From NCBI GenBank assembly GCA_022828595.1, contig JAKGHH010000008.1, positions 8,297,728-8,361,727 of the forward strand: DNA of 64,000 nucleotides. Direction: 5' to 3'. Positions 37,118 to 47,048 of this stretch are shown here, one piece after another (the first letter of the stretch is position 1; each line of letters starts with the position of its first letter). This stretch comes from Nelumbo lutea. Its lineage: Eukaryota; Streptophyta; Magnoliopsida; Proteales; Nelumbonaceae. The translations under genes and the position numbers were made by a program. The notes under the pieces were generated by a model. That model did no database searches. It saw only the letters and a list, made by a program, of their open reading frames with translations, and was not told the origin of the DNA.

Positions 37118-37735
37118 CCTCCCTTAGTGAGTCTGACTGAATCATCACCTAGGGAGATGCCTGCTTGCCGCTTCCAACAACCCTCTTCTTATGCTACACA
37201 ATAGAAGACACGAATACCATGAGAGTGAAGTTATCTTGGTAAATAGGGCACGCTAGGCATCTACGATACAAAGGAGTGACAGAGGAATACCTAAGCTGCG
37301 CCTTGGGACCTCAACAAAACAATCTGTGACAACTGTGAGTCAGGGGGGCAATCCCTAGGTCCTTTCCCACAAGCGGACGAGAGGGCCTTCGAGTGGCACG
37401 TGGCACACCATAATAAGATATCTGTGCTTTTGGCCAATGGGTTTCGGGTTCTTGTATGGGTTAGCCTCAACCCAACCCAACCAAACTCGTTACCCAAACT
37501 CGACCAGCCCGACTCTCCAAGCATGTAACAAGGTACACGGATATTAGAAAAATTATTTGTTTTTTCAGGTAAAATACAAAAAACTTTCCTGTCGTTTCTG
37601 ACAACCATAAGAACCCCCTTTATAATTTTACTTTAATAGAAACGGTTAATGACCAAAACTGAAAACGTTAAAAAAATTATCATTTCTTTAAAATATCTAT
37701 TTTATCCTTTTACGAATTAATATATATATCTGATC
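37118..37735. other. Sequence beyond the LTR, unidentified
   Basis: No primer-binding site could be confirmed after the LTR end. The segment to about 37560 may be internal retroelement sequence, but no polyprotein domain is recognised. Confidence 0.35.
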
Positions 37736-37740
37736 CTCGA

Positions 37741-38290
37741 ATAATGTTCACCTTCTTCTACTGCTTCGCCATTAAAGAACTGGGTTTTGCCCTTCTTCGA
37801 TGGAGGAAAATCTGTTGCACCTGCAACTTCAACCTCAGCTTGTTCTTAGTCTTGCATCGATGTATGACTCTCACTCCTGTCGGACGGAATTCCAATGACC
37901 TACAAACTTTAGACGACGGATTGCGGAACCACAAACATGGGTTGCTTCCGATGTTGTTTTTCATCGGCGGAGCCTTCTACAGAAAATCTAGATGATTCTT
38001 CCGATACGAAAGATTTTCCCTGCGGCTAGAACATGCTGAGTGAGTTTAGTGTGAGGAGTAGATCCGTAATCAGTGAAATTGAAGGGTTGATGACAGAGAT
38101 GACGAACGACGGGGCATGTGGAGGCAACACATCGACAACGTTGATGTTCCTTCGCGGGACTTGAGCGGTGCCCGCGCATTGCCTATACGTCAAAAAGAAC
38201 CGGCCGTTGGTGCTTGTGATCCCGATCGGAAGGTCTCCATGTTACTTTGTCCATGAAAGTACCATCGAAGCTGCTCGTTCACAATGTAAT
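37741..38290 (+). pseudogene. Unrecognised coding-like stretch, probably a gene fragment
   Basis: This segment is less A/T-rich than its surroundings and reads well in short pieces. One frame gives MGCFRCC and then EPSTENLDDSSDTKDFPCG before a stop. The same frame continues NMLSEFSVRSRSVISEIEG and ends at a stop. After a shift, another reads VPAHCLYVKKNRPLVLVIPI and SPCYFVHES. No family could be named. The stop and shift indicate a decayed gene or a captured fragment rather than a working gene. Confidence 0.35.
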
Positions 38291-38925
38291 TAAAATTATT
38301 TTCGTTTGTTTTACGTGAAACCAATATCATGTAATTAAAATTTGATAATTATACAAACCACGAGTAATTTGAAAATTTTTTTTATAACAAAGTCTTAATG
38401 TAATTAAAATTCCTTCCTGTATTCAAGGGTAAGAACCTTGAATACAAATAATTTCCTGTATTCAAGGGTAAGAACCATGAAAGTACCATCGAACCTCAAT
38501 TTAATTTCCTTTTATTTATTGTCATATACAAATAATAAATAAGAAAAATAAGAGTTTTCAATTATTTGATTAAGGCAGGTAAAAAACACATAAATTATCA
38601 ATTATCCTTCATGTAAAAATTTAAATATTATTAAATTCAAGACTTAATATATAAAATTTATATACTTTCTAATAATATACAGGTGGGGGAGGGTCAGATT
38701 TAATACCTGTACAGATTGTAGAATCCCAAAACCCATTCTTCTAGCACAAACCCCACCCCATACGTCAGAAAGGATAGGGTAGAAATTACCATCCCTAGTC
38801 TTGTAAAAGTTGCTAATTCTATATAAACCAAAAGGTTTTTTATTGCCAAAAGTGTAGCGGTAAAATTTTGGTAGTTTAGGCTTATATTAAAAGGTGTATG
38901 ATGAGGTTCAATGTAGTAGTAATAT
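38291..38925. other. A/T-rich spacer with direct repeats
   Basis: TTCCTGTATTCAAGGGTAAG occurs at about 38413 and again at about 38454. CCATGAAAGTACCATCGAA occurs at about 38252 and about 38474. Local duplication has therefore copied the end of the preceding coding-like stretch. Confidence 0.6.
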
Positions 38926-38929
38926 ATAT

Positions 38930-39728
38930 ATACTTTTGAGGCAAAAGCGTATCATTTCAATTATCTCGAATGAGTAATATGAGAGGATACAAGAGGGATA
39001 GCCACTTCAGGGCAAAGAGACCAAGTACGTGGCCTATTACAAGATAAAGATACCGAGATAGTTGGAAGGCGTAAACATAGCTTCTACAGTCAGCAATTAT
39101 AGAGCTGATTTGCCACGATGGTTGATAGAAGCGAATTCCAGTCCAAAGCTTCCGCTAGCTTCAAGTGATGTGCATGGCTGCAAGGGAAAGCAGCTTCAGT
39201 GGTCGTAGCTCCATCTACATTAATTTTTATGCAGTTTTGGGGTGGTTTAATTCATCGACTTGAGACATTATCAGTTAGCTGCGGCGTTGATAGAGCGGGG
39301 GGGGGGGGTGATCTTCGACTTGAGTGAAGGATGGAGATGGTATAGGCTTGCGCTCTGATGAGAACCGAGTGGGAATTGAAAGGTTGATGTTCAAACACCT
39401 TATTTCGATGCCCCCATATGAACCACATCAATACAACAGCATTCAAAAGGACATGTCTGTCCTTGTTGAGTTTGGTCCAATTTCGACCAATCATGCAACA
39501 CTCTCATTTACAACCCGATGCTTAGCTAAGTTGACCTTGGTGGGTAATGAGTCATGTAATAAAGATTGCTTCACATGGGAAGGATTAGTATTCTGTTTCC
39601 ACCAGTACTTCCAATACACATCTCCATATATCACATTCACACAGCTTCCAGTAATTTTAAGCATGAGCTGCAGTACCTGGTTTTGGGAGCCCAATTCCAA
39701 CTATACTTGGATTTTCAACTTCGAGTAA
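38930..39728 (-). pseudogene. L1-type LINE relic: zf-RVT and RNase H end
   Basis: On the minus strand, SLLHDSLPTKVNLAKHRVV resembles the zinc-binding (zf-RVT) region after plant L1 reverse transcriptases. VVLMWFIWGHRNKVFE then matches the usual W-x-IW-x-RN-x-x-F motif. After a frameshift, KINVDGA is the start of the RNase H-like domain. The 3' side ends in GATACGCTTTTGCCTCAAAA, typical of L1 tails. Stops and shifts make it inactive. Confidence 0.7.
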
Positions 39729-39942
39729 ATTATTGGTAGCTTTCTTTCTCCGTTGTATTATATTTGTATACGAAATCTACTCTTCGTCCCAATAAATTTT
39801 TTCATGAGCAAAAAAATGAAATTTTATAAACTTAAAAACATTACATCAACATTTTCAATCAGGACAATAAACGGAAGCGTGCATCATTTGCATATTTATT
39901 TAAAATGTGAAGAGAGGTTTTGGCTGAGGTGAGTGCAAGGGA

Positions 39943-39943
<1 letters not shown>

Positions 39944-39975
<32 letters not shown>
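39944..39975 (+). repeat. (TA)n microsatellite
   Basis: About 15 TA units in a row followed by TGTG. Simple-sequence tract. Confidence 0.9.
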
Positions 39976-39979
<4 letters not shown>

Positions 39980-40274
39980 AAAAAACATACAAGGGTGAAG
40001 GGTGATTTAAGTAATTTTCCCTAATTAAATTAGGTTGGTTCCAGGGTATATTTGAGCCATGCTACCATAATTAATTGTATTGAGTTTTTGTTGTGAAGGG
40101 AAATTAAATGAAACGAAGGCTCTGTTGTTTGCATCGTAATCCGATTAGATTTTGCAGCCGGTTCTATCTTTGCATGTTGCATTGCATCTATTTGTCTGTG
40201 TAATTATGATTTACATTTCTATTTGATAAAAAATTGTACCTTTTGTCTCATTTGCAGTTATTAGCTTCCTAAGG

Positions 40275-40874
40275 CCATATTTGGGAGTGTTTATGTTAAA
40301 AATAAGTGCTTTTTCAAATAAACACTTGTTTGTATTTGACATCCAATTTTTTTAAGTACACATTTTAAAAAATAAGCACTTATTTTATATTTGGGGTTTG
40401 GTAGTCTTTTTCTCCAATTACCACTTAAGCAAGTGTTTTGACTATTTTATCTTTCATTTTCTATCAAATTTATAAAATCATTTTTATAAAATACTTTTAC
40501 AGAAGCACTTTTAGGAAAGTATTTTTATAGAAGCACTACTGTAAAAGTACTTTTATGAAAGCACCTTAATAAAAGTACTTTTATAAAAAACATTTTTGTG
40601 GAAGTACTTTTATGAAAAATCTTTTACAAAATTACTTTTATAATATCAACTAGGGATAGTTTTATAAGTGTTAATTTAAAATTCAACTATGAATAATTTT
40701 GGAAGAAAAAATTAGAGTAAACTTAAAAAAAGCTGAAAATTTGGGCTTAAAAAATAAGTCCTTATTTTTAAAATAAGCACTTATTTCAGTCTTATTTCCC
40801 AAACACCAATAAGTGCTTAATAGTGTGGTCCCGGCCCCAATAAGCACTTATTTTTAAGCACTCCCAAACATGGC
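40275..40874. mobile_element. Tourist-like MITE of about 600 bp with TAA target duplication
   Basis: GGCCATATTTGGGAGTGTTT and AGCACTCCCAAACATGGCC are inverted ends. TAA lies directly on both sides. AATAAGTGCTT and AATAAGCACTTATTTTTAAG continue the inverted arms. The interior is a run of degenerate GTACTTTTA/AAGTACTTTTAT units, so it is itself repetitive. No transposase is present. Confidence 0.82.
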
Positions 40875-40879
40875 CTAAA

Positions 40880-41372
40880 TTCTCTCTCACATAAAATGGA
40901 AACCATATCATCTCATCTCACATGATAAGATCTCTTAAAAAAAAAAAAAAAGAAAACTCACAAGTATGCAAGAGCAGGGCATGTAGATGCACATAAGGAA
41001 CATCCCTCGATGAATTTAACATGCAAGTAGCACGAAAGATGCTCCCAATGAATGGTTGGATGCTTTGCTCTCTTCATGTTCACACCATTTTGCTTTCATG
41101 GAGATCTTACTTACTATCTCACTCCCAAATAATAACGAATCTTCCTCTTATGTCCATTCTCATCATTCATTTGAATTAGGACCACATCATTTTACTTCCT
41201 ATTTTACATACTTTTCACAAATAGATCATACAATCAAATCTAAAGTAAAAATGAATCACAATTTACATTCAACCTATTTACCATGCATTTACACTGATGC
41301 AAATCAAAATTTTCTTGCAAACAAATTGAGAGCAAAGAAAAGAAAGAAAAATCAAAGAAGAAAAAATTTCTA
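40880..41372. other. Intergenic, no gene recognised
   Basis: An open frame of 113 codons at 41056-41397 has no recognisable domain and runs into the LTR. It is not taken as a gene. Confidence 0.4.
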
Positions 41373-42532
41373 TGTCACATATCAATTTTTTGGCTAAGTA
41401 CCTCATCAGTGACGCCTGCTTCCAAGTGGCCTGTGACTCAGAGGCTGAAGTGGAGCTCCCTAGTGGCGAGTTCTCTGGTGGCGAGCTACCTAGTGGCGAA
41501 CTGCCTGGTGGTGAGCTGCTTGGTGGCGAACTACCTTGTGGTGAGCCACCTTGATGAACTACTTGGTGGTGAGCTACCTGGTGGTGAACTGCCTTGTGGT
41601 GAGCTGCCTAGTGGCAAACTGCCTTATGGTGAGCTACCTTGATGAGCTACTTGGTGGTGAGCTACCTGGTGGTGAACTGCCATGTGGTGAGCTGCCTAGT
41701 GGCAAACTGCCTTATGATGAGCTACCTTGATGAGCTACTTGATGGTGAGCTACCTGGTGGCGAACTGCCTTGTGGTGAGCTACCTAGTGGCGAGCTGCCT
41801 TAGAGTCCTACAAGGAACCAAATGTCAGAGGACCCGGGGTGGCTAACCCGGCGAGGTCACTCCGATGCTTAAGTCAGTACTCTCATAGTAGACTACGAGC
41901 TAAAAATCATAAAGTGTGAGAGCTAGAATATTTTTACTTTCTCACTTCCTCTCTCCCTTTGCCCTTGGGGTTGGTGCCTTTATATAGGCATTGTTTGGTG
42001 TGGGCTTCACGCACCATATCCAAGATTTCTGCGAGGTCGTCTAAGTGGTTCGAGATTCCTGGAGGTAATCGCCATGCACGTTGACCACCCTCCGGATCAT
42101 TCGGCACGTGGGCCAACTTCCAAGGATCGTGGGAGTGATAGGATATGCATACCGAATTCGTCGGCGAGCATGTCTTGTAAGTCGCCAGGTCGGTGTTTGG
42201 GCCAGGTTGCCAGCTCATGCTTGTGCTAGGTCGCGCCTATGCCAGCTCGTGCCTGTGCCAGGTCGCGCCTGTGCCAGCTCGTGCCTGTGCCAGGTCGCAC
42301 CTGTTTCAAGTCGCACCTGTGCCAGGTCGCGCCTGTGCCAACTCGTGCTTGTGCCAGGTCGTGCCTTTTTCAGGTCGCACATGTGCCAGCTTGTGCCTAT
42401 GCCAGGCCACCAAATAGGACACCATCAACTTGGCTAAGGCAAGTTGTTGCCAAAGTGGTTTCAGGTGTCACTTAGCTGTTCTGAGGTGCCATGTGTCACA
42501 ATATCATTGGAGGGTCAAATATGCCATCATCA
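41373..42532 (-). mobile_element. 3' LTR of a Ty3-like retrotransposon, minus orientation
   Basis: On the plus strand it ends GCCATCATCA. TTTGCCCCCCACTCCC follows, the reverse complement of a GGGGGGCAAA polypurine tract, which marks this as a 3' LTR read on the minus strand. Inside are a TATATAAA promoter (reverse of 41979-41986), the ACTGACTTAAGCATCGG phrase, a minisatellite of 15-bp-type GGCGAGCTGCCTGGT units (about 41455-41800), and a CAGGTCGCGCCTGTGCC array (about 42215-42410). The left terminus is shortened relative to the copy at 51309. Confidence 0.75.
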
Positions 42533-43330
42533 TTTGCCCCCCACTCCCGAGCCGAAAGTAACTTGGCGAAGGGAGTAGGTTTCTCCTTTTGGCTTAGAAT
42601 GAATAATTCGATAAGCTCGTAAGCGTCGATTCAATTCCTTAGGCTCTGGGAGCAACTCGCAATCCACTCCTTGATTTTACCCATGCCGAAGAAGCGACTA
42701 AGTCTTATATGATGAGGAGTTCTTCGCTAGTTCGGTATTTTGGCCCTTAGGATCTAGGAGCGATTCGTAGTCCACTCTCCTTGACTTTGCCTATGCCGAA
42801 GAGGTGATTGGATCTTGTGATGAGGAAGCCTCTTATCAGTTCATCAGTTCGCGCCTAGCCAGCCGCTAGGTTAGCGCCTGCCCCAGGTCGCGCTAGGTCG
42901 ACGCATGTGCCAGGCTGCCAAGTCGCGAGCAGGTCACGTCGGGCTGCACCAGGCCGCCAAGTGGGCACCTTAGAGCTATGATTGTGCTGCATCAGCCTCG
43001 TAATGTCGGTCACCCACTCCTACAAGAAGCTACTAGGAGCTCGACCTTCGAGGGCAACACTACTAACTTTGGGTCGCCAGCTCACACGGGAGCCTTGGAA
43101 GGCTTGACCAACAAGGGCGCCCATGTAGTCTGTTGGCCGCCAACTCTCACGGAAGCCACAAAGAGCTCATCTTTGTAGATGGGACCTCACGAAGATGACT
43201 AATGAGGTTTTATCTGAATTGAAAGTAATGTTGGTACAACTGCTTAGTCTGTTAGCTCCCTGCATAGTCTTTGAGTTCATAAAAAATGGAAAGTATAAAG
43301 CGAGAGCTTTTGTTTCTAAGAAATTATGAC
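42533..43330 (-). mobile_element. Retrotransposon internal remnant next to the polypurine tract
   Basis: It begins with the polypurine tract of the LTR at 41373. The rest has no recognisable gag or pol domain. GC-rich CAGGTCGCGC words (42850-42970) resemble the LTR array. It is probably the 3' non-coding end of a deleted element. Confidence 0.5.
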
Positions 43331-43612
43331 TTAGCTATCTAGTAGAAGAGGACTTAGCTTTTTAGAGGAGGAGAACTTAGCTTTTTGTAGCTCACCACAA
43401 GGCAGTTCGCCAGCAGGTAGCTCACCACCAAGTAGCTCATCAAGGCAATTCACCACCAGGCTGTTTGCCACTAGGTACCTCGCCACCAGATAGCTCATCA
43501 TTAGGGAGTTCCACTTCAGCCTCTGAGTCACAGGCCACTTGGGAACAGACAACACTAACGAGATAGTTAGTCAAAAAATTAATACTTGACCAGAAACGGT
43601 TACATTAATACC
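43331..43612 (+). mobile_element. LTR end fragment in opposite orientation
   Basis: It carries the minisatellite in reverse (CACCACCAAGTAGCTCATCA), then CTCTGAGTCACAGGCCACTT, the reverse complement of text at 41415-41440. It ends AAACGGTTACATTA, like the LTR ends at 51309 and 61376. Only the terminal 280 or so bases of an LTR are present. Confidence 0.65.
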
Positions 43613-44838
43613 CATACCCATGAAATATAGAGAACATTGAATCGGGTTTCCGAGGTTTTCCGATTCATTTCCAGCTGAAAATAAACATGTAACAAGAATA
43701 TCCTTGCTTTTCCTTCTATCTTGTTTTGCAGGAAATATCACATCATTCGTCAGTTCTAATTAATTAATTAATGCATAACAAAAGTGCCGAAGAGCAAACG
43801 CAAACTGTTTATTATATATGTTGTAGCTAACTTTGGGGCCTTGATCCTACTCTTATAGGCTCTCTACGGAATACTCTGCTACAAATTACAAAACCCAGGC
43901 AAGAAGATCACAAAATTCACATTGCCATAATTCCTCTCTACGGTCCTCTCCTGCAATGTTATTCTCTCAACTGTACGTACGTTCCTAGCTCGTTCGCTCT
44001 CTCTCTCTCTCTCTTTCACAGCAAGTTGTTAGAATAACAAGGAAGGTGGAGAAAAGAACCAAGTTCTGGAAACAGGTAGTGTAGACTAGACACTAGACAT
44101 GCATCTATTATTCACGTTCTGAGTGCATTATTGCGAGTAATTGGGTCCCATTCCCAAGACAGGTAACTACGACCATCGCCATGGGCCACAGTCAACGAAA
44201 TAAAGGTTGTGGGCCGGTTGAAAACCCAATACATATATGATCCAGACATCCAGTCAGGAAGATGAGGGGTCTCAATCTTGGTTGTGGTGCAATTTATATT
44301 GGGTTATTGTCACCTAGTTGACCAAAAACCGATGACAATTCACAGAGAATAGATTGAAGGTGATAGGCATTAAATATCACATACACTTGAGACGTGTATT
44401 TGAATTTTGAACCAGCTGGATGGTCATTGGTCATTGGTCATTGAGAGGTTGGTCCTTTGATTCTCATATGTATCAATCGCCCTCAGCTAAAATAGGTTGC
44501 CCTGCCCGGCCCGTGTTTCAACGTCATGGCTTCTGGGTTGAGCTGTATGAAGTTTATATTATCGACCGGCGGAATTAGTGGTATTTCCACTGTATGTTCA
44601 GGTTACTGTAATCTTTCATTTCACCCCCCTTTCTACTCAAATCAAGTTTCGTGATTTGCCTACCAATCTTGACCATCCAATTGCTGCAGCAGAGGTGTGT
44701 GATTATCGGTTCGACGACGGTGACCAATGGGCCGGCGACACTTGTCCTGTAAGATGATTGTAAGTAACTGCGTGACGTGAGACATGGCGCAACTATTTTT
44801 TTCTTCTCTTCTTTTCTTTTCTTTTCAGTGAATGCTCG
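43613..44838. other. Upstream region of the P450 gene
   Basis: No gene is recognised. A CT microsatellite lies at about 43998-44015. GGTCATTGGTCATTGGTCATT near 44425 is a small tandem triplet. Regulatory sites for the P450 cannot be assigned with confidence. Confidence 0.4.
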
Positions 44839-44839
44839 T

Positions 44840-44853
44840 GTATATATATATAT
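44840..44853 (+). promoter_or_regulatory. Possible TATA box of the P450 gene
   Basis: A TATATATATATATT run lies about 150 bases before the P450 ATG, a plausible distance for a plant core promoter with a leader of some 120 bases. It may equally be a simple AT run, so this is a positional guess. Confidence 0.35.
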
Positions 44854-45005
44854 TGTGTTGTGGCCTTGTGGGTAGACTAAAGAGATGATGGCCGGCCGTC
44901 GTCCCAAATTCCAGTTCCCAGCTCCCACGGTCCAAAACTAAGAAAACCAAAAGGATAAATAAGCAGGTCTCTGCCGGAAACGAAGACAGGAGGAGGAGGA
45001 AAAGA

Positions 45006-45305
45006 ATGGAGTGGATGGAGATACTTATTGGGGTGGCCCTGGCTCTGTTGGCCAGTGTGTGTGTTTACACGCACAGTGTTCTGTGGTTGAGACCACAAAG
45101 GCTTCGAGAAAAGCTGAGGAAGCAAGGAATCCAAGGTCCAAGACCTTCTATTCTCACTGGAAATGTGTGGGAAATCAAGACCATCCAATCGAAAGCAGCG
45201 GTGTCTTCAACAGAACGTCACGGGCGTCTCACCGATGACTACGCGGCTCTCCTCTACCCTTACCTGGAATTCTGGAGGAAGCAATATGGTATGCTTCATA
45301 TTTTG

Positions 45306-45354
<49 letters not shown>

Positions 45355-47016
45355 CTTCTTGGTTTGCTATGTGTTTGGTTAGACTTATTAGTTCGACGGC
45401 AAGCTTCGGTGGTACGGGGGGAAAGGTGATGGGTGATAAGTACCAACATGAGCTAATCTCATCACAGCGAGGGTTGGGTGAAAATTGTTTTAAGGAGCCT
45501 ACCCACCTAATAAAGAGAGTATACGTGGTGCATGCATGATTAAGATTACATGGAAGATAATCTGCAGTCACTCTGCCTCTGCCTCTGCCTCTGCTGAATA
45601 ATTATGATGGATTTATTTGAGTGGTGGAGTTGGTTCTGTGAGACTAGCAGAGCAGCCCCCAAGCTGTTCATCCGCTGTCCACTGCTCTTGGCCACAGCCT
45701 CCATCGCCACCCAATTTTGTGATCAATTACTCCCTTCATCGTATTCAATTCACTGACTCAGGAGCGAGTGAGGAGGGCAGATATCATTATTTTGTTGGGA
45801 CAGAAGCCGAAATTTCGCCTTCTGCTAAAACCGATACCCATGGCTTTTGGATATAATACCGTTTTATGGCCCCATTAAAGCGGTGACTTCGTCTAATTCA
45901 AAGTGGGGTCATAACAGGCTTGATTTCGTTATTTTTTAAATTAAATTTTAATCCTGCTCTGCTCTAAGATATTGTCATAGCAAAAGTAGTTTGACGAATT
46001 AAATGGGGGCTCGGCCCATTTAATTAAGACAAAGACAGGATCCAAAGGTACTAGTCTACTACCTACAGCTAGCTAATAGCTTAGCTCGGCCGGTACACGT
46101 AGATGTGGTCTCCACCAATCCCCATTATCTCTGGACTCTGGAGTTCATTAATCCATATATTATGACTCTCAAATCGAAAATTAAAAAAAAAAATTGTTTG
46201 TTGACTGAGGGTTAATTTGGATACCATGCAGGTCCAATATTTACGTACGCAACAGGGACAGTGCAACATCTGTACATAAGTGAGCCCCATCTGGTGAAGG
46301 AAATAAGCCTATGTAGATCTTGTGACTTGGGCAAGCCTGTATACCTAGTCAAGCAGTTTTGGCCCTTGCTTGGACTTGGCATTACCAGGTCCAACGGGCA
46401 GCTTTGGGCCCACCAGAGGAAAATAATTGCACCCGAGTTCTTCATGGACAAAGTCAAGGTATTTTCATAAATTAAATGTAATTAATCCTAATAATAGTAT
46501 GCATGGCCAATCAAACTTACTTCCAAACTTGTGCAAGTTGTCAAGTTTTCATGCAAATTTTGTACTGGTCATTTGAATTCCTCAGAATTCCACATTTTGG
46601 ATAATTGGTACAGGTGGAATCAAGGTTCAAAGTATCGTACTTGGAAACGGATGATATATACTTTTTCTTTTAGTTTTTTTTTAAGTTTAATTTTTTAGGA
46701 AGCTTATATGATATTTTTTATGATTAAAAAAAATTGGGGGTCAAAAATATTTGAAAACAGGCGGACGTTTCGGACCGTATCTTTTTTAAAAGATACGATG
46801 TGATATGCCCTATATTGGGCATGTCGTATCAATACTTTGAACCATGGGTGGCTTCAAATTCTATCTCTACAACACAAACTATATATTTCAATATTTCAGG
46901 CAGGGAAAGAATTTCTTCATTCATATTTTGGTTATGCTAAGCTAACTGTTGTTGAAAATTTGGCTAATGGACTTCCTTAAAAGTTTTGCATCAGAAAAAA
47001 ACACAATCAGATGCAG

Positions 47017-47048
<32 letters not shown>

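Noticed and set aside
41056..41397. 113-codon open frame before the LTR
   Set aside because: No domain, and it runs into the retrotransposon LTR.
41400..43600. CRISPR-like regular repeats
   Set aside because: Units are contiguous 15-bp minisatellites without spacers, in a plant nuclear genome.
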